Source of the DNA: Gammaproteobacteria bacterium
GTDB lineage: Bacteria; Pseudomonadota; Gammaproteobacteria; SZUA-229
Assembly (NCBI GenBank): GCA_029882395.1
Contig: JAOUKT010000026.1
Location: 1-40,711 of the forward strand
DNA length: 40,711 bases
Direction of reading: 5' to 3'
In this document: piece by piece, positions 17,168 to 26,020 of the stretch
Position numbering within the stretch: the first letter of the stretch is position 1
Layout: each line of letters begins with the position of its first letter
Notes under the pieces: generated by a model
What the model was told of the DNA's origin: nothing
Databases searched by the model: none
The model's input: only the letters and a program-made list of their open reading frames with translations
Program-made: the position numbers and the translations under genes

Positions 17168-17197
17168 CAGCATAAACCGGCTAAATTGCTTATGCTG
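17168..17197. promoter_or_regulatory. Inverted repeat in the cusA-copZ spacer
   Basis: A perfect 8-bp inverted repeat (CAGCATAA at 17168-17175 with TTATGCTG at 17190-17197) encloses 14 bases. It has no U-tract, so it is not a standard terminator. It could be an operator or an RNA structure upstream of the copZ-like gene. The rest of 17084-17307 shows nothing recognisable. Confidence 0.35.
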
Positions 17198-17307
17198 GCG
17201 GCCACGCTGGAAAAGTAGAGAGGGATATTAAGCATCAGCTGGCTGCATGTCGATAACGCGGCAAGCTGGTGAAGATTAAACGACATTAACAGAAGGTGAT
17301 GACAGAA

Positions 17308-17517
17308 ATGAAATATGAATTTGATGTCTCGAATATGAAATGCGGCGGCTGTGTAGACGCGGTGAAAACAGCGTTAAATGAGCTGGATGAAACAGAGGTG
17401 ATTGACGTCAGCCTCGATGAGCACAAGGCTGTGGTAGAGTCTTCAAAAACGGCAGAGGAAGTGGCTGCTGTCATCATTGCTGCAGGCTTTCCCGCCGTCA
17501 AAGTCAAATCAGGCTGA
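17308..17517 (+). CDS. copZ: CopZ-like copper chaperone (single HMA domain)
   Basis: A 69-residue cytosolic protein made of one heavy-metal-associated domain. The Cu(I)-binding loop is MKCGGC, with C12 and C15, followed by the usual helix VDAVKTALNEL. Family members carry Cu(I) to the CopA ATPase, and the copA gene follows 176 bases downstream. ATG 17308 is preferred because AGGTGA (17294-17299) sits eight bases upstream. GTG 17296 and ATG 17299 are in frame but overlap that site. The usual GM-C--C is here NMKCGGC, a small deviation. It could also be described as an isolated MerP-like domain, but no mercury genes are nearby. Confidence 0.88.
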   Translation: MKYEFDVSNMKCGGCVDAVKTALNELDETEVIDVSLDEHKAVVESSKTAEEVAAVIIAAGFPAVKVKSG

Positions 17518-17588
17518 CATGTCAATCAGCAACAGGCTTGCTGCGAGGCACAGGCGAGACGGCCAGACAGTCGGCGGATTGAGTGTCT

Positions 17589-17607
17589 GCCGGCTTTACG
17601 TGCCGGC
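17589..17607. other. GC-rich hairpin in the copZ-copA spacer
   Basis: GCCGGC (17589-17594), a seven-base loop and GCCGGC (17602-17607) form a strong stem without a following U-tract. Downstream in the same spacer three ATAGTC hexamers occur between about 17645 and 17675, just before copA. No known regulator site is recognised. Confidence 0.35.
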
Positions 17608-17693
17608 TAATGTCACGATCACAATGAATTTTTACATTCAATACCAGATAGTCGATGTAAAATAGTCTGATAGTCAGTTAACGGGAGCCGCTA

Positions 17694-19937
17694 ATGGCAG
17701 TAAAACATTTTTCAATTGGTGGCATGAGTTGCGCAGGCTGTGTGGCGAGTGTTGAAAAAGCATTGAACAGTGTTGAGGGTGTTGAATCATCTTCTGTTAA
17801 CTTTGCAGAGCATACGGCCGAGGTTGAAGGTCACGTTTCAGCAGAGGCCGTAATACAAAGCGTAGTGGCTGCAGGATACGAAGCCGCTTTGTTACAAACA
17901 GAAGAAGACACGGCAGAAAAGGAAGCGGCAGAGTTTGAGCATTACCGAAGCCTGTTAAAAAAATCGCTGCTTGCGGCGCTGGTTGGTGTGCCGTTATTTA
18001 TTCTCGGAATGTCGGCCCTGTTGCCGGATTTAAATAGCACTCAGGGGCAGGTAATCTGGTTTTTTATTGGCCTCGCTACGGCATATGTTATCTGGTTTTC
18101 TGGTGGCCATTTTTATAAAGGAGCCTGGAAAGCGTTTAAAAACCACAATGCCAATATGGATACGCTGATTGCGCTGGGTACCGGCACCGCCTGGCTATTT
18201 TCTATGGTGATCACCTTCAATCCCGAGCTAGTGCCCAGTCTGGCACGGCATGCTTATTTTGAAGCCGCGGCCATTATTATCGCACTGATTAATTTCGGTT
18301 CGGCCCTGGAGATGCGTGCGCGTGGCAAAACCTCTGAAGCCATTAAACGTTTGATTGGCCTGCAGCCGAAAACAGCGCGAGTGGTGCGAAATGGCAAGGA
18401 ACAGGATGTGGCCATTAGTGACGTCGGGCTTGATGAAACAGTGCGTGTCAGGCCGGGTGAAAAAATTGCCGTTGATGGTGTAATAATAGACGGCCATTCT
18501 GCTGTGGATGAGTCGATGCTGACAGGTGAGCCTTTGCCGGTTGAAAAAAATATCGGTGATGAAGTGGTCGCTGGCAGCATCAATAAATCAGGTTCGTTTC
18601 TTTTTCAGGCCAAACGGATAGGCAGTGAAACGGCACTGGCGCAGATTATTGCGTTGGTAAGGAAAGCCCAGAATTCGAAACCGGCTATCGGCAGACTGGC
18701 GGATAGCATATCGGCCATTTTTGTACCGGTGGTGTTGATTGTGGCGGTGATAACTTTCATGCTCTGGTTTAATTTTGCAGCCTCTTTCGGCGCAGCAGAA
18801 ATGCGGTTAAGTTATGCGCTGGTGACGATGATGACGGTATTAATCATCGCCTGTCCCTGTGCCCTGGGTTTGGCAACGCCGATTTCGATCATGGTGGGTG
18901 TTGGCAAGGCGGCAGAGTTCGGTGTGTTAATTAGAAATGGTGAGGCATTGCAGCAAGCCGGCAAGCTGAATGCCGTGGTACTGGATAAAACGGGCACGAT
19001 TACCAAAGGCCAGCCGACCGTGACGTCGGTGCAAAGTTATGCAAAATGGCAGCAGCAAGAGGTACTGAAACTGGCAGCCAGCATTGAAAACGCATCCGAG
19101 CACCCTCTGGCCGAGGCGATTATAAAGGCCGCTGCTGAAAATGAAATGACGCTGTTTGCAAGCCAGGCTTTTAAAGCGATTGCCGGCCACGGGGTAACGG
19201 CTGAGATTGAAGGGCAACGCGTTTTGCTGGGTAATGCCGCGCTAATGCTAAGCTACAATATTGATGTTTCTGCGGCACAAATGGAAGTCCGGCGTTTGGC
19301 CGAACTGGCACAAACAGCCATCTATCTGGCCGTTGACAAGCAGTTAGCGGGCATTATTTCGGTCGCTGACCCGATAAAAGAAGATTCCGCTGGGGCGATT
19401 GATGCCCTGCATAAGCTGGGCATTAAAGTCATCATGCTGACCGGGGATAACCAGCATACCGCGAAGGCGGTGGCGAAGCAGTTAAACATCGATGAATTTT
19501 TTGCCGAAGTCTTACCGGCGCATAAAGAAGAAAAAGTTGCGCTGTTGCAGTCACAGGGTTACGTGGTTGGCATGGTCGGTGATGGCATTAATGACGCACC
19601 GGCACTGGCAAGGGCAGATGTTGGCTTTGCGATTGGCACCGGAACCGATGTGGCGATAGAGAGTGCTGATGTGACGTTGATGCGTGGTTCACTCAATGGC
19701 GTTGTTGATGCGATTGCAATTTCCAGAGCAACAGTGAGAAATATTAAACAGAACTTGTTCGGTGCTTTTATCTACAACAGCCTGGGTATTCCGGTTGCTG
19801 CCGGAATTTTGTTTCCGCTGACAGGGCTGTTATTAAACCCGATGATAGCCGGGGCTGCGATGGCGATGTCATCGGTAACAGTGGTCAGTAATGCAAATCG
19901 CCTGCGCTGGTTTCGCGCAACAGGAGCGGTGAAGTGA
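17694..19937 (+). CDS. copA: CopA, Cu(I)-exporting P1B-type ATPase
   Basis: A 747-residue inner-membrane ATPase that pumps cytosolic Cu(I) to the periplasm. It has one N-terminal HMA domain (GGMSCAGC, C13 and C16). The actuator motif is TGEP at 277-280, and the membrane metal site is CPC at C387-P388-C389. The phosphorylated aspartate is D431 in DKTGT, the P1B nucleotide-binding HP pair is H470-P471, and the hinge is GDGIND at 629-634. The last membrane helix has [11 protein letters not shown] and [12 protein letters not shown], the conserved Cu(I)-site motifs of this subfamily. The start has a GGGAG ribosome site. The stop overlaps the start of the cupredoxin gene, so the two are coupled. 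Confidence 0.97.
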   Translation: MAVKHFSIGGMSCAGCVASVEKALNSVEGVESSSVNFAEHTAEVEGHVSAEAVIQSVVAAGYEAALLQTEEDTAEKEAAEFEHYRSLLKKSLLAALVGVPLFILGMSALLPDLNSTQGQVIWFFIGLATAYVIWFSGGHFYKGAWKAFKNHNANMDTLIALGTGTAWLFSMVITFNPELVPSLARHAYFEAAAIIIALINFGSALEMRARGKTSEAIKRLIGLQPKTARVVRNGKEQDVAISDVGLDETVRVRPGEKIAVDGVIIDGHSAVDESMLTGEPLPVEKNIGDEVVAGSINKSGSFLFQAKRIGSETALAQIIALVRKAQNSKPAIGRLADSISAIFVPVVLIVAVITFMLWFNFAASFGAAEMRLSYALVTMMTVLIIACPCALGLATPISIMVGVGKAAEFGVLIRNGEALQQAGKLNAVVLDKTGTITKGQPTVTSVQSYAKWQQQEVLKLAASIENASEHPLAEAIIKAAAENEMTLFASQAFKAIAGHGVTAEIEGQRVLLGNAALMLSYNIDVSAAQMEVRRLAELAQTAIYLAVDKQLAGIISVADPIKEDSAGAIDALHKLGIKVIMLTGDNQHTAKAVAKQLNIDEFFAEVLPAHKEEKVALLQSQGYVVGMVGDGINDAPALARADVGFAIGTGTDVAIESADVTLMRGSLNGVVDAIAISRATVRNIKQNLFGAFIYNSLGIPVAAGILFPLTGLLLNPMIAGAAMAMSSVTVVSNANRLRWFRATGAVK

Positions 19938-20296
19938 TGGACATCTTTGTTAACATCGCGGCTGTGATATTAATCCTGGCTATTATCTGGTGGTTCTGGT
20001 TATCAACGGCCAAAGCACAAACCATTAGCGAGAAACAGGTGGTAGAAATTCTGCTTGAAGACGGTGTCTATAATCCCGCCAGAATCGAAGTGGCTGCCGG
20101 GCAGACGTTTAGCCTGAGGTTTATTCGTAAAGATGCTTCTCCCTGCGCTGAAAAAGTATTATTCAATCAGCTGGATAAAAGTCTTGAGCTGCCCCTGAAT
20201 CAGCCGCGTGAAATTGAGTTGAATATCTCAAAAGCCGGTGAATATAGCTTTTGCTGTGAGATGAACATGTATCGCGGTACACTGCTGGTCAGATAA
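19937..20296 (+). CDS. Membrane-anchored cupredoxin-domain protein
   Basis: A 119-residue protein with one N-terminal membrane helix (IFVNIAAVILILAIIWWFWL) followed by a cupredoxin-like beta-sandwich facing the periplasm. Likely metal ligands are the Cys in DASPCAEKV and the FCCEMNMYRG segment near the C-terminus, which matches the F-C-MNMYRG pattern of small cupredoxins found next to copper ATPases. The second Cys of the CC pair is a slight variation. ATG 19937 overlaps the last base of the copA stop (TGATG), implying translational coupling, so it probably accepts copper released by CopA. A GTG at 19934 is a less likely start. Confidence 0.84.
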   Translation: MDIFVNIAAVILILAIIWWFWLSTAKAQTISEKQVVEILLEDGVYNPARIEVAAGQTFSLRFIRKDASPCAEKVLFNQLDKSLELPLNQPREIELNISKAGEYSFCCEMNMYRGTLLVR

Positions 20297-20423
20297 CCTG
20301 TGGCATCAGAGAAAGGTTTCGTAATGGAAAGTCATTTGTTGGCTTTTGTAGTAATGAGATAAATCAATACTGCTGCTCTTTATCTGTAATAGAGTATGCA
20401 TGGATTGTTACTGAGTAATTGAT

Positions 20424-21602
20424 ATGCAGATTTCAGATCCGAATAGACAGCCAGCAAATAACTTTGCACTGTTTGCGTTAGCATTTCGCCCCTTTTTTCT
20501 ATTGGCCGGTCTTGCGGCAGTTTTTTTAATCGCCTACTGGTTGCTGGCTTTTAGCCAGGGCTGGAATAGCCTGCAAACCATGCCGGCAATTTACTGGCAC
20601 TCCCATGAAATGATTTTTGGTTATAGTGCGGCAGTTATCGCCGGCTTTCTGTTAACCGCAGTGCGAAACTGGACAGGTGTGCAAACATTAACAGGCCAAC
20701 CGCTGGTGTTGCTGGCAGCACTATGGCTGGCGCCGCGAATATTGTTTTTTACAGATATTGAGCTGTTCTGGCTGGCGCTGATTGACCTTGCTTTTTTACC
20801 CCTGCTGGCACTGGCCATTGCCTGTCCGGTGATGCGTGCCAGGCAGTGGAACAATCTGTTTTTTGCAGGTTTAATTTTGTTGTTTGCGCTGGCGCATGGC
20901 CTTTTTTATGCGCAGTTTTTATTGGGGCTGGAAAACGGAGAAGAGTGGGGTATTCATAGTGGCCTGGGCGTGGTTATTGTGATCATTACGGTTATGTCAG
21001 GTCGCGTTGTCGGCTTTTTTATTGAACGCGGTCTTAATAAAAAAATACAAAACTATCGCTGGGCCAATCAGCTGGCAATATGGGGCAGTGCTGGCTTTAT
21101 GGCGGGGCAGTTTATATTAGCAGACGCCATGCTGGCTGCGATCGCGCTGTTGGCGGCAAGCGGCCATCTGGCCCGCCTGCTGGGCTGGTATCACCATGAC
21201 ATCTGGAAACAGCCGTTGTTATGGGTTTTATACCTTGGTTATTTCTGGTTATTTGCCGGCTTTGTACTGAGTGCGCTGGTAATCAATAAAATATTATTTG
21301 AGTCGCTGGCGATTCACGCCTTTACGGTGGGGGCTGTGGGCATGATGACACTGGGCATGATGGCGCGTGTCGCGTTAGGCCATACCGGCAGGGAAATGAA
21401 GTCACACCGGCTGACTAATGCGGCGTTTGTATTGTTAAACATAGCGGTCTTTGTTCGGGTTGTTTTGCCAATGCTGGTGCCTGAAATGAGCCTGACCTGG
21501 GTGCAGCTGGCAGGCGTATTATGGCTGGCTGGTTTCATAATGTTCTGCCTGATTTACACACCGGTGTTGCTGCGCGCAAGAGTCGATGGCCAGCCGGGCT
21601 AG
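20424..21602 (+). CDS. nnrS: NnrS family multi-spanning membrane protein
   Basis: A 392-residue polytopic inner-membrane protein with about twelve hydrophobic helices. Family signatures include AFRPFFLLAGLAAV near the N-terminus, YWHSHEMIFGYSAAVIAGFLLTAVRNWTG (histidine-rich, probable haem/metal ligands) and MMARVALGHTGR near the C-terminus. NnrS proteins are haem- and copper-containing membrane proteins linked to nitric oxide stress and metal-nitrosyl handling in denitrifiers. Here it lies 127 bases after the cupredoxin gene on the same strand, and no denitrification gene is in view. The start is ATG 20424, with no strong ribosome site. The family call is firm; the physiological role is inferred. 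Confidence 0.9.
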   Translation: MQISDPNRQPANNFALFALAFRPFFLLAGLAAVFLIAYWLLAFSQGWNSLQTMPAIYWHSHEMIFGYSAAVIAGFLLTAVRNWTGVQTLTGQPLVLLAALWLAPRILFFTDIELFWLALIDLAFLPLLALAIACPVMRARQWNNLFFAGLILLFALAHGLFYAQFLLGLENGEEWGIHSGLGVVIVIITVMSGRVVGFFIERGLNKKIQNYRWANQLAIWGSAGFMAGQFILADAMLAAIALLAASGHLARLLGWYHHDIWKQPLLWVLYLGYFWLFAGFVLSALVINKILFESLAIHAFTVGAVGMMTLGMMARVALGHTGREMKSHRLTNAAFVLLNIAVFVRVVLPMLVPEMSLTWVQLAGVLWLAGFIMFCLIYTPVLLRARVDGQPG

Positions 21603-21796
21603 TGGCACGCGTGCGCTGCATGATAAAAAACAGCGATTAATTGTCACCGATATGTAACAAATTAAAAAACCATCTGGCTATTTTAAATCGGGCATTAATA
21701 TAAAAAATTAATCATCTATCCTTAAAGTATAAATATTTTATAAATAGTGGTTCAATGGAAATCAGGGATCAAACTGCTTTTAGGGAAATCTAGTAT

Positions 21797-23659
21797 ATGA
21801 GTATTAAAGCAAGGCTGATAATCATCGGCTTTATTATGGTGGTGTCGGTTGTTATTAGTATGATGGTTGAGTCGTATGGTCAATCTAAAATATCGGGTTT
21901 AGAGAAAAGCCTTAATTTAGTGCACCTTAGTAAATCGAATATGCTGACATTGAGGCGAAATGAAAAGGACTTTTTAGCGCGCAATGAGCTTAAATACCAG
22001 AAAAAATTTCAAAATAATGTCGCCATAATGAAAGCAGACCTGCAGGCATTGTCGCGGCTGTTAACAGAGCACGGCATCGACCTGTCACAGGTGGCTGCGC
22101 TATTAGATTATACGGTCAAGTATGAGGCTGTATTTGAAAAACTGGTCGAACAACAAAAAATAATTGGCCTGCATTCCAAACAGGGACTGTATGGCGGTTT
22201 ACGTGATGCGGTGCATGCAGCAGAGACGACCATTAAACAATTGAACGATGATAAATTATTTAAAGACATGTTGATGTTGAGGCGCCGCGAAAAAGATTTC
22301 ATGTTGCGCAGTGATCTGAAATATATCTCAAAATTTAATAATGATATGCAGGTAATCAGGCAAGATGTAGAGGCTGGTCGTTACGAAAACGAGATCAAAA
22401 ACAAACTGAGAACAGATTTAAATCAATATGAAAAAGATTTTTTACTGCTGGTAGACGCTTATAAAACAAAAGGGCTCTCGCCTAAAGAGGGTTTGAATGG
22501 CGAGTTAAGAGCGACGATACATAAGACAGAAGGTATTTTAAAGGCGCTAAATAGTGAGTTGCCGATAATTATCGCAAACGAGAAAAGGCACCTGTCGACA
22601 ATAACGGTAGCGGTAACGCTAAGCATTCTCATTATCAGCTTATTGTTTGTTATATTTACTATTCGCAGCATTATTAAATCCATACGCTATTTGTCGCAAA
22701 TGTTTAAATCTGTCTGTGAAACCAAAGACCTGACGATGCGAGCCAGCTTAGAGGGCAATGATGAACTGACACAGGTAAGCCTTATATTCAATGATATGCT
22801 CGAAGCTTTTCAGCAAACCATGCAGCAGGTGCTTGCTTCAGCCGATCAGTTAAACAGCATGTCTGCGAATCTCAGCACGATCACTGAACAGACATCCAAC
22901 CGTGTGTTGCAACAGCTCTCTGAAACAGAACAGGTGTCTTCGGCGATTCATGAAATGACAGCAACAGTTCAGGAAGTGGCGCAAAATGCCGGCGAAGCGG
23001 CGGCGGCTTCTCAGGCGGCTGATGAAGAAGCCAGCTTGGGCCAAACAGTGGTAGAAGGTAACAGTAGAAATATTAGCGAGCTGATGGACGAGATAGGACA
23101 AACCGCTAATGTTATTAATGATCTCAGTCAGGAAAGTGAAAATATAGGCTCGGTATTGAATGTGATCCGGGGTATTGCAGAACAGACAAATCTACTGGCG
23201 CTGAATGCAGCGATTGAAGCGGCAAGAGCCGGTGAGCAAGGCCGCGGTTTCGCCGTAGTGGCCGATGAGGTGCGTAGTCTGGCCCAGCGTAGCCAGCAAT
23301 CGACACAGGAAATTAAAGACATTGTTGACCGCTTACAGCAGTCAGCAGAAAGAGCCGTCAGCGCAATGGAGTCGGGGCGTTCAAAAGCTCAGACCAGTGT
23401 TGAGCATGCCGATTCTGTGCGCCAGTCATTAAATAAAATCATTGCTTCAGTGGCAACGATAAACCAGATGAATATTCAGATTGCGACGGCTTCCGAAGAG
23501 CAAAGCGCGGTATCCGAAGAGATCAATAAAAATATTATTACCATAAATGAAACGGTTAATGAGACAGCCGGTGTCTCTTCTGAGACAACTGAAATGAGCA
23601 ATTCATTAGCCGGCTTATCGTCAAATATGAAAGAAGTTATTGCCCAGTTCAAGATTTAA
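21797..23659 (+). CDS. Methyl-accepting chemotaxis protein with HBM-type sensor domain
   Basis: A 620-residue transmembrane chemoreceptor. TM1 is at about 5-23, the periplasmic sensor at 25-267, TM2 at 268-289, then a HAMP domain and a long cytoplasmic signalling coiled coil. The signalling tip is intact ([20 protein letters not shown] and [15 protein letters not shown], about 455-495). The sensor is all-helical and visibly duplicated: [20 protein letters not shown] at 52-71 is echoed by [20 protein letters not shown] at 161-180, and [17 protein letters not shown] by [17 protein letters not shown]. This is the helical bimodular (HBM) layout known from McpS-type receptors, some of which sense organic acids. 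The ligand here is unknown. It starts at ATG 21797 after AGGGAAAT. Confidence 0.92.
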   Translation: MSIKARLIIIGFIMVVSVVISMMVESYGQSKISGLEKSLNLVHLSKSNMLTLRRNEKDFLARNELKYQKKFQNNVAIMKADLQALSRLLTEHGIDLSQVAALLDYTVKYEAVFEKLVEQQKIIGLHSKQGLYGGLRDAVHAAETTIKQLNDDKLFKDMLMLRRREKDFMLRSDLKYISKFNNDMQVIRQDVEAGRYENEIKNKLRTDLNQYEKDFLLLVDAYKTKGLSPKEGLNGELRATIHKTEGILKALNSELPIIIANEKRHLSTITVAVTLSILIISLLFVIFTIRSIIKSIRYLSQMFKSVCETKDLTMRASLEGNDELTQVSLIFNDMLEAFQQTMQQVLASADQLNSMSANLSTITEQTSNRVLQQLSETEQVSSAIHEMTATVQEVAQNAGEAAAASQAADEEASLGQTVVEGNSRNISELMDEIGQTANVINDLSQESENIGSVLNVIRGIAEQTNLLALNAAIEAARAGEQGRGFAVVADEVRSLAQRSQQSTQEIKDIVDRLQQSAERAVSAMESGRSKAQTSVEHADSVRQSLNKIIASVATINQMNIQIATASEEQSAVSEEINKNIITINETVNETAGVSSETTEMSNSLAGLSSNMKEVIAQFKI

Positions 23660-23971
23660 GGGCGTAACAGCCGGTCTGGCATAAGCCGGCTGTACGCACT
23701 TTAATGAGAAAACGCCGGCTTACAGATAGATGGTAGAAGCTGCGCTATCAGCTTGATTATTTTAACTATTTTTATTTTATCCGTGCCGTTCTGCGCGGCT
23801 GTGATTGTAAAAACAATGTTACAGACTTTGCACATCAATTTATTTTCGTCTACATAATAGTTAAGGGTTTCCCCTTATTTTTTTGGCTGTGAAAACGGCC
23901 TGTTTTAAGTTGCAGAAGTTAGGATTTGTACCTTCCAGGATGGCGTCTCGTTTAAACGCAAGGTGTAACAG
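23660..23971. other. 312-base gap with two hairpins and a terminator
   Basis: No plausible gene is seen. Just after the chemoreceptor stop, ACAGCCGG (23667-23674) pairs with CCGGCTGT (23686-23693), extended by GCGT/ACGC; it is a possible terminator without a clear U-tract. A weaker hairpin, ATTGT-AAAA-ACAAT, lies at 23804-23817. A clear terminator at 23862-23884 lies about 90 bases before the TPR gene. The middle is A/T-rich. Confidence 0.6.
23862..23884 (+). terminator. Intrinsic terminator upstream of the TPR gene
   Basis: A 6-bp stem (TAAGGG 23862-23867 with CCCTTA 23872-23877) has a TTTC loop and seven T residues. It lies 200 bases after the chemoreceptor stop and 87 bases before the next gene, so it may end chemoreceptor transcripts or act as an attenuator in the TPR gene leader. 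Confidence 0.75.
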
Positions 23972-24802
23972 ATGCTTTATCAAAATAAACATTCAAAGAC
24001 CAGGGCTCGGGCACATCGCAACATGCCAGTCGCGGGCTTTTATTTCATGCTGATGCTAGCTTTTATAATGATGCTGTCACTATCGGTGGCGCAGGCATCA
24101 AATCAGAGCACTGCCGAATTAGTCAGTTCTGTTAATAGGGCGTTAATCGATGATGCGGCCAGTGCCGCCTCTTATGTTGAGATGGCGAATAAGTTACTCG
24201 ATCAGCAACAGTTTAATAAAGCGCTGCATTTATACAGTAAAGCGATTTTAAGTGATCGCGAGATTGATGATGCCTTTCTGGGTCGCAGCCTGGCCTATGG
24301 CAGTATCGGCAAAGCGCATGAAGCCATTGCGGATTTAAATGTATTTATCCTGAGGAATCCCCGTCATTCAATGGCACATGTTTATCGCGGGGTGCGTTAT
24401 ATGGCTCAGGGCAATACCGAATACGCTGAAGAAAATTTACAGACGGCGATCAAGCTAAATCCAAAAAATGCACAGGCCTATGATGATTTAGGTGTGTTGT
24501 ATGCGCAGCAAGGCCATATACAAAAAGCGCTGAAATATTTCGGTCAGACTTTAAGGCTGGATCCCTATCATGAAATGGCTTATCACAATCTGGCGATTGC
24601 TTATTATTTACTCGATGATAATGAAAAGGCACTGAAGTCAGTCAATCGTGCGATTCGTCTGATGCCAGAGTCTCGCGATACGTATATATTGAAAGCTCAG
24701 GTATTAGATGCAATGGGTAAAAACGAGCAGGCAAAAGAGGTGCGAACCTATGCACAATATCTTGAGGATGGGGCCTGGACCGGGTCGGCTGCGATAAACT
24801 AA
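23972..24802 (+). CDS. Exported TPR-repeat protein
   Basis: A 276-residue protein with a basic N-terminus and a hydrophobic segment at about residues 18-38 (FMLMLAFIMMLSLSVAQA), cleavable after AQA, so probably periplasmic or membrane-anchored. The rest is a row of tetratricopeptide repeats, for example the unit near NAQAYDDLGVLYAQQGHIQ and the next, EMAYHNLAIAYYLLDDNEK, followed by a final repeat with alanine/glycine spacing. Such proteins are scaffolds, often in envelope complexes. No partner can be named. It has its own terminator and neighbours on either side that look unrelated. The start ATG 23972 follows AAGGTG at about 23962. Confidence 0.83.
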   Translation: MLYQNKHSKTRARAHRNMPVAGFYFMLMLAFIMMLSLSVAQASNQSTAELVSSVNRALIDDAASAASYVEMANKLLDQQQFNKALHLYSKAILSDREIDDAFLGRSLAYGSIGKAHEAIADLNVFILRNPRHSMAHVYRGVRYMAQGNTEYAEENLQTAIKLNPKNAQAYDDLGVLYAQQGHIQKALKYFGQTLRLDPYHEMAYHNLAIAYYLLDDNEKALKSVNRAIRLMPESRDTYILKAQVLDAMGKNEQAKEVRTYAQYLEDGAWTGSAAIN

Positions 24803-24841
24803 GCGGCATTCCACCACCTGTTACCCTGGCTGTAAATGTAG

Positions 24842-24873
24842 AGCCCCTGTGATTCATGCACAGGGGCTTTTTT
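24842..24873 (+). terminator. Intrinsic terminator after the TPR gene
   Basis: A perfect 10-bp stem (AGCCCCTGTG 24842-24851 with CACAGGGGCT 24859-24868) has a seven-base loop and is followed by a T-run, 40 bases after the stop codon. Confidence 0.93.
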
Positions 24874-24982
24874 GTGTGTGGCCAATCAGTGCTTGGCAGG
24901 GCATGGATAAATGTTTAAAGTAGCTAAATAAAAAACATAATAACAAACACATTATAAACGGCTGCGTAGCCGAGATTCAGGT

Positions 24983-25369
24983 ATGAATAAAGCAAAACTC
25001 ACAGGCAGTGCTCAAATATTTTTAGTCAATGATGTGCGTGCAGCAGCTGAATATTACCGTGACAAAATGGGTTTTGACTGTACCTTGTTAGGCGAGCCGA
25101 TAGAATTTTGTATTGCAGGGCGCGATAATCATCATTTAATGTTAACCCAGTCGAGTGATTCAGAAAATATTTCCGCCAATAAAAAAGTCATCGCCGATAT
25201 GTGGGATGCCTATTTCTGGGTTGATAATATCGAGGCTCTGTATGTAGAGCTGGATCAGCGCGGAGTGACCCTGGACTACGGCTTAAAACTTGCCAGTTAT
25301 GGTGTTAAAGAATTTGGTGTTAAAGATCTTGACGGTTATGAAATTGCTTTTGGGCAGATCGTGAAATGA
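24983..25369 (+). CDS. VOC (glyoxalase/bleomycin-resistance fold) protein
   Basis: A 128-residue single-domain protein of the vicinal oxygen chelate superfamily. The two beta-alpha-beta-beta-beta units are apparent: the first around IFLVNDVRAAAEYYRDKMGF and the second around FWVDNIEALYVELDQRG to DLDGYEIAFGQ. The C-terminal DLDGYEIAF motif, with its metal-ligand Glu, is typical. Members include glyoxalase I, dioxygenases and antibiotic-sequestering proteins, and nothing here selects among them. It has a possible metal site (His/Glu) but no recognisable substrate signature. It is a single gene preceded by the TPR gene terminator. Confidence 0.82.
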   Translation: MNKAKLTGSAQIFLVNDVRAAAEYYRDKMGFDCTLLGEPIEFCIAGRDNHHLMLTQSSDSENISANKKVIADMWDAYFWVDNIEALYVELDQRGVTLDYGLKLASYGVKEFGVKDLDGYEIAFGQIVK

Positions 25370-25732
25370 GCGACATTGGCCTGTAATGGCTGCAATTGTG
25401 CACTATAATAACCTGTATTGTGTCAATGCCGGTATTGTATGATGGCTTAACTTGATCGGCTATGGCGTGGGACAGTGCCATTTATCAGAAACCCGGCGCT
25501 GGCTTTTGCAATACATTTAGCGCAATGTTTAAATCTTTGTAGCCCAGAGCACTGCTTTGCTTTGGGCATTGCGGCATCAACAAGTGCAAGCAATGGAAGT
25601 GCTGATGGTCGGGTTTTTCTCGATCTGGAATGGAATTCTTGACTGAAATGATCTATAAACTAACCATAGCTGTTTATTGTTTTATTTATTAATAGAGCAG
25701 CAGGTAATGGCCATTCATAGAGGTAAAGAGAA
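25370..25732. other. 363-base gap without a recognisable gene
   Basis: I see no convincing coding frame on either strand, no tRNA and no strong terminator. The A/T-rich end (after about 25635) contains TTGACT at about 25640 but no good -10 at the right distance. It may hold the promoter of the small gene that follows. Confidence 0.5.
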
Positions 25733-25903
25733 ATGAGTAGTGAAGAAAAAGTTGATCCTTCAATGATGATGGGCTTGATTGAAGATGAGCTGGAAGAGCG
25801 CAAAAGCAGAAACGATCGTCGACAGAAAGATTGTGAAGATACAATGAAGCAGGTTACTGAAACCGAGCGTCGGCTCAATCAGGACCGCCGTGAAGATGCC
25901 TGA
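25733..25903 (+). CDS. Small highly charged hypothetical protein (56 residues)
   Basis: An ATG at 25733 follows a good GAGGT ribosome site (25720-25724, eight bases upstream) and opens a 56-codon frame ending in TGA at 25901-25903. The product begins MSSEEKVDPSMMMG and is then almost entirely charged helix (IEDELEERKSRNDRRQKDC, ending NQDRREDA), so it is probably a soluble helical protein or a coiled coil. One cysteine is present. A hairpin that may be a terminator follows within 15 bases. I do not recognise a family. The ribosome site, composition and terminator together support a real gene. Confidence 0.68.
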   Translation: MSSEEKVDPSMMMGLIEDELEERKSRNDRRQKDCEDTMKQVTETERRLNQDRREDA

Positions 25904-25917
25904 GAAGGCATTATTTA

Positions 25918-25968
25918 AGCAGACCTGCCGGGCTTCCCGTTTCCCGAGGGTCTGCTGGTTATCATTTT
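25918..25968 (+). terminator. Hairpin, probable terminator, after the 56-residue gene
   Basis: A perfect 8-bp outer stem (AGCAGACC 25918-25925 with GGTCTGCT 25949-25956) contains a smaller CGGG/CCCG hairpin. A short ATTTTTC follows about ten bases later. The stem is strong, but the U-tract is offset. Confidence 0.55.
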
Positions 25969-26020
25969 TCACCGTTTTGTCTTAATATTGCCTGCCGATA
26001 AACACTAGCCAGCCCTTACT

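Noticed and set aside
17477..17665. 62-codon frame overlapping the copZ end and spacer
   Set aside because: It overlaps the copZ frame, contains no recognisable feature and has no ribosome site.
21605..21614. Perfect palindrome GCACGCGTGC after nnrS
   Set aside because: It has no loop and no U-tract; too short to call a site or terminator.
25370..25732. Possible tRNA or small RNA gene in the 363-base gap
   Set aside because: No cloverleaf or conserved T-loop sequence is seen, and no terminator pair encloses it.
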